This document shows, one piece after another, positions 1 through 6,159 of a stretch of DNA of 13,350 nt (positions are counted from its first letter, which is position 1; each line of letters opens with the position of its first letter). Source of the stretch: Actinomyces sp. (lineage in GTDB: Bacteria; Actinomycetota; Acidimicrobiia; Acidimicrobiales; Aldehydirespiratoraceae); the NCBI GenBank assembly GCA_003697065.1, contig RFFY01000341.1, positions 1 to 13,350 on the forward strand. The letters are read 5' to 3'. Under the pieces are notes generated by a model that saw only the letters and a program-made list of their open reading frames with translations, made no database searches and was not told the DNA's origin. A program made the translations under genes and the position numbers.

Positions 1-134
1 ACCCCGGCCCGGTCACCCATCACGAGGGGCATGTCGGCCAGGCGCCAGGTGTCGACCCGGCCGGCGTCGACATGGGCGGCGTAGCTCGCCTCGACCTCGT
101 GACGGTCGGCGTAGTCGGCGGGTCCCTCGATCAC
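1..134 (-). CDS. Partial protein, possible class III PLP aminotransferase (N-terminus only)
   Basis: Only the first 44 codons are present; the gene continues past the left edge. It starts with GTG, whose last two bases are part of the TGA stop of the kinase-like gene (GTGA, 4-bp overlap), so the two are probably translated together. A good Shine-Dalgarno sequence, GGGAGG at 141-146, lies 6 nt before the start, which fixes the start. The visible protein begins MIEGPADYADRHEVEASY and ends in a stretch containing LVMGDRAG. The pattern of an early Tyr/Val-Asp-x-Gly region followed by a V-M-G-x-R-x-G turn resembles the N-terminus of class III PLP-dependent aminotransferases, where this turn precedes the first strand of the cofactor domain. 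No catalytic residue falls in the visible part, so the family is a weak guess. The existence of the gene is much surer than its name. Confidence 0.55.
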   Translation of the reverse strand, partial: MIEGPADYADRHEVEASYAAHVDAGRVDTWRLADMPLVMGDRAG

Positions 135-1063
135 GCTGAACCTCCCGGGTGCGATGTCGGGCGGACGTGGCGCCGCCGGGCGTAGTGGGTGTCGGGGGAG
201 AGGAGGAACTCGTAGCGCTGTCGCCGTATGCGGCGCCGCCACCAGCGTTCGAGGCGTTCGAGGCGGTGCATGGTCACCCACAGCTTGGCCTCGGACTCGT
301 AGCGGCGGGCCACCTCGTCGGGATCGAGGGGCTCGTCGAGGTGGGGGTTGGCGGCGGCGATCACCAGCGGCACCCAGGCGTCGAGCCCGTCCTTGTAGAG
401 GTTCATGGCGCAATCGAGCAGGGCCCAGCGGGGCCGACGCCAGCGGGCCACGATCCCGGCGGTGGCGCGCCGCTGGGCGCGTCGGACGGGGGCGGGGAGA
501 GCGGCGAGGAAGACCCCGACGTCGAGCTCGGGGCGGCCCTCGGCGTCGTAGAGGAAGGGGGTGTTGACGTCGAGGTTCGAGACCCGCCCGTCGGACCACA
601 CCCAGTTGGTCATCTGGGCGTCGATACCGCAGCGGCCGTCGGTGCACGCGAGGACGGCGTCGACCACGGCGTCGACCAGGGGGTGGCCGTGAGCGGGGTC
701 GGCCGCCGCCAGGACCGCCGGCGCCAGGGTGGCGGGGTCGAGGGCCGGCTGGACCAGGTAGGCCAGGAGGGCACCGTCGTCGCGCTCGAGGGTGGCGATC
801 TCGGTGTCGACGACCCCGACGCCGGCGGCGGTGAGGTGGTCGATGTAGCGCCGGATCAGCTCGATGTGGCGTCGGCGGGCGGCCCGGTCGGGGAAGGGTG
901 GGAGACGCTTGAGGGCCCAGCGGGGTGCGCCGGTGGGCCAGCCGATGGCCACGGACACCTCGCCGTAGCCGAGGATCGTCAGGCCCCTGTGGTCGTTGGT
1001 GTCGAGGGCGTGGACCACGGCGCCTTCGACGCACTCGAGTTCACCGTCGGGTAGGGCTTCCAC
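131..1063 (-). CDS. Protein-kinase-like fold protein, substrate unknown
   Basis: This 310-residue protein starts at GTG and is leaderless, with a -10-like TAGAAC 7 nt upstream. I do not recognise a named function; it may correspond to an uncharacterised family such as DUF6206, from memory and unverified. The residues follow the order of a kinase or aminoglycoside-phosphotransferase fold. There is a glycine-rich turn LGYGEVSVAI (31-40), a lysine in WALKRL (K52), a hinge-like AYLVQPAL (101-108), and a catalytic-loop candidate GIDAQMTNW with D148 and N153. A metal-binding Asp candidate, D165, sits in NLDVNTPF. The C-terminal third is rich in Arg and Trp and has no clear motif. There is no signal peptide or membrane segment, so it is probably cytosolic. 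Presence of all four kinase-type positions suggests an active phosphotransferase rather than a pseudokinase, but this is inference. It overlaps the next gene downstream by 4 bp, so the two products probably share a pathway. Confidence 0.8.
   Translation of the reverse strand: MEALPDGELECVEGAVVHALDTNDHRGLTILGYGEVSVAIGWPTGAPRWALKRLPPFPDRAARRRHIELIRRYIDHLTAAGVGVVDTEIATLERDDGALLAYLVQPALDPATLAPAVLAAADPAHGHPLVDAVVDAVLACTDGRCGIDAQMTNWVWSDGRVSNLDVNTPFLYDAEGRPELDVGVFLAALPAPVRRAQRRATAGIVARWRRPRWALLDCAMNLYKDGLDAWVPLVIAAANPHLDEPLDPDEVARRYESEAKLWVTMHRLERLERWWRRRIRRQRYEFLLSPDTHYARRRHVRPTSHPGGSA
141..146 (-). promoter_or_regulatory. Ribosome binding site for the left-edge gene
   Basis: On the minus strand this reads GGGAGG, 6 nt before the GTG start at 134. 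It lies inside the end of the upstream kinase-like gene and decides the start of the truncated downstream gene. It also supports translational coupling of the pair. Confidence 0.6.
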
Positions 1064-1070
1064 GCCCCCG

Positions 1071-1076
1071 GTTCTA
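1071..1076 (-). promoter_or_regulatory. -10-like element, leaderless start of the kinase-like gene
   Basis: The minus strand reads TAGAAC, 7 nt before the GTG at 1063, a spacing that would put the transcript start on the start codon. No Shine-Dalgarno sequence is present to explain the start otherwise. No convincing -35 is visible. Confidence 0.4.
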
Positions 1077-1103
1077 GCCGCCCCGTCCGCCTCGTGCGGC
1101 GTC

Positions 1104-1109
1104 TACGCT
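1104..1109 (+). promoter_or_regulatory. -10-like element, leaderless start of the secernin-like gene
   Basis: TACGCT fits TANNNT and lies 7 nt before the GTG at 1117, with no ribosome binding site between. It sits only 27 bp from the oppositely oriented -10-like element at 1071-1076, so the two promoters would share the same DNA for their upstream contacts. Confidence 0.45.
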
Positions 1110-1116
1110 TCGCCGC

Positions 1117-2319
1117 GTGTGTGACACCTTCGCCGTCGTCGACGCCGACGGTGCCCTCTTCGCCAAGAACAGCGACCGCACGCCCAGCGAGGTCCAACTC
1201 GTCGAGTGGCACCCGGCCCGACCCGCCGGAGCCCGCCTGCGCACCCAGTATCTGACCCTCGACGACGCCCCGGCGCACGCCCTGGTGCTGTCGCGTCCCG
1301 CCTGGTTGTGGGGTGGCGAGCACGGCGTCAACGAACACGGCCTGGCCGTCGGCAACGAGCGGCTCTGGGTCCGCCGCCCCCTCGACGGACCGCCCGCCCT
1401 CATCGGCATGGACCTGGTGCGCCTCACCCTCGAACGGGCCCGCACCGCCGACGAGGGGCTCGAGGTCCTCACCTCCCTTGTGAGCCGGTACGGGCAGGGC
1501 GGATCGTGCGAGGAACACCACGACGATCCCTACGACTCCTCCTTCCTCGTGGTCGACGCCGGTGGGGGATGGATCGTCGAGACCTCGGGAAAGGAATGGG
1601 TGGCCGCCCCGGTGGGGGACGGCGCCGCCATCTCCAACCGCTACACCGTCGGCGACACCTGGACACGCTCGGCGCCGGGTGTCCCGGCGGGCTTCGACGT
1701 CGAGGCCTGGCACGACCCCGCCGTCGACACCCGGCTCGCCGACCACCGCCTGATGGCCACCCGCTCGTGTGTCGCCGAGCGCCCGGGCCCGGCGGCCGCC
1801 GTCGCCGCTCTGCGCGACCACGGCGGCCCGCGCTGGGGCGAGCCCGGGGCGCGCCGGGTCGACCCGGTCCCGCCCCCCGCCGAGCTCGGTGACGATCTGT
1901 CGGGCATCACCGTGTGCATGCACCTGGCGGGATTCCAGGCCACGACGGCGTCGCTGGTGGCCCGCCTTCCCGTCGACGGTGGTCCGCCCCGGGTGTGGAT
2001 CTGTCCGGGCCAGCCCTGCGTGGGCGTGTACCTGCCGGGCCTCGTCGCGGCCGGCGCCGCCCCCCTCGTCGACGCCGCCCTGTGGAAGCGCTTCGCCGCT
2101 CTGCGCGACCGCCTCGACGGTGACCATGGCGAGCTGGCCCCGGTGCGGGCCGTGCTCGATCCGCTCGAGGACGAGCTGTGGGCCGAAGCGGCGGCCCTGC
2201 CGGTCGACGACCTCGGCGCGTGGGCCGCTTTCGTCGGTCGGGCGCGGCGTCGTCTCGATGAGAGGCTCGACACCCTGGGTGTGCCATCATGCGCCCCGCC
2301 GGGCACCACGGCCACGTGA
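1117..2319 (+). CDS. Secernin-like C69-family peptidase (Ntn hydrolase)
   Basis: This 400-residue protein starts at GTG and Cys is residue 2, giving the N-terminus CDTF typical of secernins and peptidase family C69. In that family the Cys is exposed after removal of the initiator Met and acts as the N-terminal nucleophile. Other hallmarks are AKNSDR (16-21), EVQ (25-27), GEHGVNEHGLAVGNE (67-81), WIVETSGKEWVA (152-163) and the strand with AISNRYT (171-177). The length matches the roughly 400 residues usual for secernins. The family is related to dipeptidases, but the substrate of most secernins is unknown, so this protein may be a dipeptidase or another amidohydrolase. There is no signal peptide, so it should be cytosolic. 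It is divergent from the kinase-like gene across a 53-bp gap. It may precede the TetR-like gene in the same direction, although a strong hairpin separates them. Confidence 0.88.
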   Translation: MCDTFAVVDADGALFAKNSDRTPSEVQLVEWHPARPAGARLRTQYLTLDDAPAHALVLSRPAWLWGGEHGVNEHGLAVGNERLWVRRPLDGPPALIGMDLVRLTLERARTADEGLEVLTSLVSRYGQGGSCEEHHDDPYDSSFLVVDAGGGWIVETSGKEWVAAPVGDGAAISNRYTVGDTWTRSAPGVPAGFDVEAWHDPAVDTRLADHRLMATRSCVAERPGPAAAVAALRDHGGPRWGEPGARRVDPVPPPAELGDDLSGITVCMHLAGFQATTASLVARLPVDGGPPRVWICPGQPCVGVYLPGLVAAGAAPLVDAALWKRFAALRDRLDGDHGELAPVRAVLDPLEDELWAEAAALPVDDLGAWAAFVGRARRRLDERLDTLGVPSCAPPGTTAT

Positions 2320-2367
2320 CGTGACCGGCGGGACCGGGTGCCACGCGACACGAGTGAGACCGACACC

Positions 2368-2406
2368 GTCCGTCACGGCCCGCTCCCGCCGCGGACCGTG
2401 ACGGAC
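2368..2406 (+). terminator. Perfect 11-bp inverted repeat, terminator-like hairpin
   Basis: GTCCGTCACGG (2368-2378) and CCGTGACGGAC (2396-2406) are exact reverse complements. Inside, after one C/A mismatch, CCGC (2380-2383) pairs with GCGG (2391-2394), giving 15 pairs around a 7-nt loop. It begins 48 nt after the secernin stop and ends 45 nt before the TetR-like start. No T-tract follows. It is most simply a terminator for the secernin gene, but as a palindrome upstream of a regulator it could also be a protein-binding site or attenuator. Confidence 0.5.
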
Positions 2407-2434
2407 CAGGGACCCACCGCGATCAGCGATAGTT

Positions 2435-2449
2435 TGGACACTGTATCCA
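2435..2449 (+). promoter_or_regulatory. Near-perfect palindrome at the TetR-like gene start, probable autoregulatory operator
   Basis: TGGACACTGTATCCA is a 15-bp inverted repeat centred on T2442, with six of seven pairs matching (only C2439/A2445 fails). It ends two bases before the ATG at 2452. A -10-like TAGTTT (2430-2435) overlaps its left end, so a bound dimer would cover the transcription start. Size and position are typical of TetR-family self-operators. I saw no second copy in the other gaps of the window. Confidence 0.5.
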
Positions 2450-2451
2450 CA

Positions 2452-3192
2452 ATGCCGACACCGCGCCCAGCCCGGGCCCGACGCCGTCTCGACGAGGTGC
2501 GGGCCGCCATGATCGACCGCGGCCTCGAGATCCTCGCCACCGAGGGCCTCGAGGTCGGCGTCCCGCATCTGTCGATCGAACGGGTCGTCCGCGACCTCGA
2601 CCTGCCCCGCTCGTCGGCCTACCGACCCTGGGTCGACGACGACCTCCCTCCCCAGGAGTGCTTCCGTCGTCAGGTCCTCCTCGCCGCCATCCGGGGTGAC
2701 ACCTCGGCACGTGAGAAGGAGATGATCGCCGAGGAGCTCGCCACCTGGCTGCCGCCCCGTGACGAGCCGGTGCCCGCCGACCCGGCGACCGTGCGGGCGG
2801 CGGCCGTCGCCGCCTACGAGGCCCTGCGCTCCAGCCCGGGGTGGCGCCACCACCTGGTCGTGTTGACGATCGCCGGTCGCACGGCACGCACCGACCCGGA
2901 ACTGCTCGACGCCGCCCGGGAGGACGAGCGGCGCATGCTCGCCCGTTACAGCGAGCTCTACCTCGCCTACGCCCGACGCCACGGCCTGCGCCTGCGGCCC
3001 GGTATCGGCATCGAGCACTTCACCACCCTGCTGGGCGCCCTCTTCGTCGGCCTGGAACTACGTGACGGGCTCAACGAGCATCTCGAGATCGACCTGCCGG
3101 GCCCCGACGGTGAGCCCGAACGGGTTCCCCTCTTCGTCGTGGGCCTCGAGGCGCTCATGTCCCGCTGCTTCGAGCACGACCCCACCGTCTGA
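2452..3192 (+). CDS. TetR-like transcriptional regulator
   Basis: This 246-residue protein is read from the ATG at 2452. The frame stays open upstream to 2338, but that would place the operator-like palindrome and promoter inside the gene and add an unstructured extension, so the inner start is preferred. The N-terminus is basic (RPARARRRLDEVR). It is followed by a helix with ILATEGLEV and a helix-turn-helix at about residues 40-60 (HLSIERVVRDLDLPRSSAYR), in the position and style of TetR proteins. The remaining 180 residues are mainly helical and would form the ligand and dimer domain; the ligand cannot be told. The protein probably represses itself through the palindrome at 2435-2449. It converges with the dioxygenase/amidohydrolase pair, making that pair a plausible but unproven target, because no matching operator was found before the amidohydrolase. 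Confidence 0.75.
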   Translation: MPTPRPARARRRLDEVRAAMIDRGLEILATEGLEVGVPHLSIERVVRDLDLPRSSAYRPWVDDDLPPQECFRRQVLLAAIRGDTSAREKEMIAEELATWLPPRDEPVPADPATVRAAAVAAYEALRSSPGWRHHLVVLTIAGRTARTDPELLDAAREDERRMLARYSELYLAYARRHGLRLRPGIGIEHFTTLLGALFVGLELRDGLNEHLEIDLPGPDGEPERVPLFVVGLEALMSRCFEHDPTV

Positions 3193-3210
3193 GGGGTCGC
3201 CCCGGCGCGC

Positions 3211-3237
3211 GGGCGCTCCGTCGCCGCGACGGCGCCC
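3211..3237. terminator. Hairpin between convergent genes
   Basis: GGGCG (3211-3215) pairs with CGCCC (3233-3237), and CCGTCG (3218-3223) pairs with CGACGG (3227-3232) around a 3-nt loop, with a 2-nt bulge at 3216-3217. It lies in the 68-bp gap between the TetR-like and dioxygenase stop codons, where it could end transcription from both sides. No T-tract flanks it. Confidence 0.5.
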
Positions 3238-3260
3238 CGGCCCGCGGCGTCCCAGACGGA

Positions 3261-4274
3261 TCAGGTCCGGGTGCGGACCCGGCCCCAGTGGGCCATCACC
3301 CCGGGACGGGCGAAGCGGGCGGGCCGGTCCTCGGGCCCCAGGGCGTCGGTGGCCAGCCAGAGGCGCTTGAGGTGGCGGACCCGGCCTGTGGCCGGATCGT
3401 CGCGGTAGGACCGCCGACCGTGCAGGACGTGGTAGTTGTCGACGATCTGGATGTCGCCGGGCTCCAGGCGCATCTCGACCCGCCGGTCGGGGTCGGCCAA
3501 CACGGCATCGTAGGCGTCCATGGCGGCCCGCTGACGCTCGGTGAGGCGGGGGGCGTCGGGATGGCGCTGGGAGGCCTCGATGTAGGGGCGGATGTAGCGG
3601 ACGAAGAGACGCCCGCGGTGGGCCGTGAACACCGGGACCCGGTACCACCCCGGTGAGTCGGGGGGTTGTTCGCCGCGGAAGTCGTAGGGGAGGTGAGCGT
3701 AGAGCTCGGCGGCCAGCTCGGGCTCGGCGCGCACCAAGGCGTTGTGGGCGCCCACGGCGTCGACGACGAGGGACTCGCCCCCGCTCACGCCGGGATCGAG
3801 ACACAACAGGGCGACGAGGTCGGAGCCGTCGGTGTGGAACCCCAGGGCGGCCCCGCCGATCTCGTTGCCGCGAGCCTCGGGGTCGTCGGGCGAGCGGCCC
3901 TGGTCGCGCACGTCGCCGAGCACGTGACCGCGGGCGTTCTGAGGCCAGGGCTCGCCGAGATGGCGGCCGAGCCCCCAGTACACCCAGCACGAGTCCTCGA
4001 CCCCCCAGCGTTGGACCGGCAGGCCCGCCAGCCGTACGAAGCCCCGCCCCTCGACGAGCTGGTGGGCCAGGCCCGCCAGCACCGGCGACAGGGTGGGGAG
4101 GGGGAAGTCGTCGCGGGTGACGTCGAGGAGGTCGTCGTGGCGGGCGCGAGCGACGGCCAGGGCCGTCTCGAGCTCGGCGATCTCGGCGTCGCTGAAGCGT
4201 CGGGTCCAGGTGGTCGGATCGGCGACGTCGGCCGCCGTCCATTCGCAGTGGGTCTCGAGGACCGTGGGTTCCAT
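3261..4274 (-). CDS. TauD/TfdA-family Fe(II)/2-oxoglutarate dioxygenase
   Basis: The 337-residue protein starts at ATG 4274, sharing its A with the TGA stop of the amidohydrolase gene; a GGAG sequence at 4282-4285 lies 7 nt before. Members oxidise a substrate using O2 and 2-oxoglutarate at a non-haem iron held by a 2-His-1-Asp triad. Here the HxD pair is H147 and D149 in GFHTDGSDL, and the distal His is probably H285 in DNYHVLHGRRSY. An Arg in VRHLKRLWL (298-306, likely R304) is the usual 2-oxoglutarate anchor. Length fits the family and no signal peptide is visible, so it is cytosolic. Characterised relatives act on taurine, aryloxyacetates or betaines, and nothing here picks the substrate. 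Coupled translation with the amidohydrolase suggests the two act on the same compound or consecutive intermediates. Confidence 0.88.
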   Translation of the reverse strand: MEPTVLETHCEWTAADVADPTTWTRRFSDAEIAELETALAVARARHDDLLDVTRDDFPLPTLSPVLAGLAHQLVEGRGFVRLAGLPVQRWGVEDSCWVYWGLGRHLGEPWPQNARGHVLGDVRDQGRSPDDPEARGNEIGGAALGFHTDGSDLVALLCLDPGVSGGESLVVDAVGAHNALVRAEPELAAELYAHLPYDFRGEQPPDSPGWYRVPVFTAHRGRLFVRYIRPYIEASQRHPDAPRLTERQRAAMDAYDAVLADPDRRVEMRLEPGDIQIVDNYHVLHGRRSYRDDPATGRVRHLKRLWLATDALGPEDRPARFARPGVMAHWGRVRTRT

Positions 4275-6034
4275 CACGCTGCTCCAGCGTCGGTGCCCGG
4301 CGCAGCACCACCGGTGGGGGCGGGGCGAGGACCGCGGACGAGGCGGCCCGGGTACTCGCCGGTGGCCTCGCCCCCGGCCCGGATCTCGACCCCGGCGACG
4401 AAGGTGTGGAGATAGCCCTCGGCGTCCTGGAGGAGGCGGCGACCCCCTGCCGGCAGGTCGTGGACGACATAGGGGCGGCGGGCGGTAAGGTGATCGAAGT
4501 CGATGACGACGACGTCGCCCCGGTAGCCGGGGGCCAGCACCCCCCGGTCCTCCAGGCCCACGGCCCGGGCCGTGTCGTGGCACTGCATGCGGACAAGGTC
4601 CTCGAGGGGGAGACGGCCCCGCTCCCGGTCCCGGCCCCACAAGGTCAGCAGGGTCGTGGGAAACGAGCCGTCGCAGATCGTGCCCACGTGGGCACCGCCG
4701 TCGGCCAGGCCCGGCACCGTGCGGGGATGGGCGAGCATCTCGCCGACGGCGTCGAGGGAGCCGTCGACCCAGTTGAGGAAGGGCAGATACAGCAGGCCCC
4801 GTCCTCCGTCGGCGCACAGGATGTCGAGGGCGAGCTCGGCGGGGCCCACGCCCCGTCGCGCGGCCCGGGCCTCGAGGCTGGAGGCCGGATCGGGTTCGTA
4901 GTCGGGCGGATCGTCGAGCTCGAAGAGGAGATCGAAACGCCCGATGAGGCGCCCGCCGAGAAGCCCCTCGGCCCGGGCCTCGCCCATCTCGGCCAGCAGG
5001 GCCTCACGGGTCTCGGGCCGGTGGAGACGGGCCACCTTCTCGGCCAGGGGACGGTCGGCGAGGTCGCGCCACACCCGGGTGGTCATGAAGGGGTTGAGGG
5101 TGCAGTCGAGACCGAGGATGATCCCCACCGGCCGGGGCGCCACCTGGGCGCGCATCTCGAGTCCGTCGGCGGCGGCCTCCTCGATGTGTTCGAGGATGCG
5201 GCGCCAGTGACCCGATGCCGCCGGCGACGCTGCCAGCGAGACCGACAGGGGCCGACCCGAGCGCTCCACCATGGTCCGGAGCATGGCGAACTCGGCGTCG
5301 AGGTCGACGAAGTCGGAGACCACCTGCAGAACGCCGCGGCCCGTCGTCCCGACCGCCTCGGCGATCCCCACGAGTTCGTCCGCCTCGGCGGTGAGGGTGG
5401 GAGTGAACTCGCCCCGACTCGTGCGGTGGTTGCGGGTGCGGGAGGTGGTGAACCCCAGGGCGCCGGCCTCGACGGCTTCCGCCGCCAGGCGACCCATCTC
5501 GGCGATGTCGTCGGGGGTCGCCGCCTCGCGGGCCGCCCCCCGCTCACCCATCACGTGGAGGCGCAGTGCCCCGTGGGGGACCTGGGCGGCGAGGTCGATG
5601 TCGTGGGGTCGGGCCTCGAGGGCGTTGAGGTAGGCGGCGAAGTCCGACCACTCCCAGCTCAGCCCCTCGTGCAGAGCCGCCCCCGGGATGTCCTCGACCC
5701 CCTCCATCAGTTCGATCAGGCGCTCGTGGTCGTGCTCGTGGACGGGAGCGAAGCCCACGCCGCAGTTTCCCATCACGACGGTGGTGACCCCGTGCGAGGA
5801 CGAGGGAGCGAGTTCGCTGTCCCAGGTGGCCTGGCCGTCGTAGTGGGAGTGGATGTCGACGAACCCGGGGATGACGAGTGCACCGTCGGCATCGACCTCG
5901 CGCCGGCCCCGCCCCGACACCCGACCGACCTCGGTGACGAGTCCACCGTCGACGGCGACGTCGGCGGTGCGGGCCGGGGCGCCGGTGCCGTCGACGACAC
6001 GGCCGGCCCGGATGACGAGTTCGTGTTCGGCCAT
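4274..6034 (-). CDS. Amidohydrolase family protein, N-acyl-D-amino-acid deacylase-like
   Basis: This 586-residue protein is read from the ATG at 6034, which has AGGGGG 5 nt upstream; the open frame extends 18 codons further without a ribosome site. It opens with the small beta domain of composite amidohydrolases (VIRAGRVVDGTG, VIPGFVDIHSHYDGQ). H62 and H64 form the first metal motif, NCGVGFAP supplies C91, and DGGAH supplies D445. The C-terminal beta strands (GYRGDVVVIDFD, 503-514) close the domain. These match D-aminoacylase. However, where characterised D-aminoacylases carry two further His ligands, this protein appears to have Q237 (in GVLQVVSDF) and a His-free strand PLSVSLAAS (262-270). 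The substrate is therefore uncertain, and it may not be an N-acyl-D-amino acid. No signal peptide is present. It overlaps the dioxygenase downstream by one base and is divergent from the CMD-like gene. Confidence 0.85.
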   Translation of the reverse strand: MAEHELVIRAGRVVDGTGAPARTADVAVDGGLVTEVGRVSGRGRREVDADGALVIPGFVDIHSHYDGQATWDSELAPSSSHGVTTVVMGNCGVGFAPVHEHDHERLIELMEGVEDIPGAALHEGLSWEWSDFAAYLNALEARPHDIDLAAQVPHGALRLHVMGERGAAREAATPDDIAEMGRLAAEAVEAGALGFTTSRTRNHRTSRGEFTPTLTAEADELVGIAEAVGTTGRGVLQVVSDFVDLDAEFAMLRTMVERSGRPLSVSLAASPAASGHWRRILEHIEEAAADGLEMRAQVAPRPVGIILGLDCTLNPFMTTRVWRDLADRPLAEKVARLHRPETREALLAEMGEARAEGLLGGRLIGRFDLLFELDDPPDYEPDPASSLEARAARRGVGPAELALDILCADGGRGLLYLPFLNWVDGSLDAVGEMLAHPRTVPGLADGGAHVGTICDGSFPTTLLTLWGRDRERGRLPLEDLVRMQCHDTARAVGLEDRGVLAPGYRGDVVVIDFDHLTARRPYVVHDLPAGGRRLLQDAEGYLHTFVAGVEIRAGGEATGEYPGRLVRGPRPAPTGGAAPGTDAGAA

Positions 6035-6146
6035 GGACGCCCCCTGTGATCGCGGGTGGCCGGCGGATCGCCTGACCGGGTGACCCACCCTCGGACCATT
6101 GTGCCCGCCACCCGGCGGTGGGGCGAATGCACCCCGGGTCGCCCGC

Positions 6147-6152
6147 TAGTGT
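6147..6152 (+). promoter_or_regulatory. -10-like element, leaderless start of the CMD-like gene
   Basis: TAGTGT fits TANNNT and lies 7 nt before the GTG at 6160, the same spacing as at 1104-1109. It supports 6160 rather than the upstream in-frame codon at 6118 as the start. No clear -35 is seen. The 125-bp gap (6035-6159) must also hold the amidohydrolase promoter, which I could not place with confidence. Confidence 0.45.
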
Positions 6153-6159
6153 CGCACCG

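Noticed and set aside
149..1054. A long plus-strand open frame of about 300 codons opposite the kinase-like gene
   Set aside because: It is the mirror of the minus-strand gene: Gly/Val/Glu-rich without motifs, as expected for the antisense of a GC-biased gene.
1077..1100. GCCGC/GCGGC inverted repeat between the two divergent promoters at the left
   Set aside because: Only 5 bp of pure G/C with a 14-nt loop; too weak to claim as an operator.
979..2127. A 382-codon minus-strand open frame across the secernin-like gene
   Set aside because: It overlaps two well-supported genes, including the promoter gap, and its protein is low-complexity with no recognisable domain.
4406..6049. A 547-codon plus-strand open frame across the amidohydrolase
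   Set aside because: Composition is the antisense pattern of the real gene, and the minus-strand product has clear family motifs throughout.
6078..6121. Short palindromes GGGTGACCC and CCACC-N4-GGTGG in the amidohydrolase/CMD gap as operators
   Set aside because: Arms of 4-5 bp made only or mostly of G/C are expected by chance here, and neither matches the TetR-like palindrome or a placed promoter.
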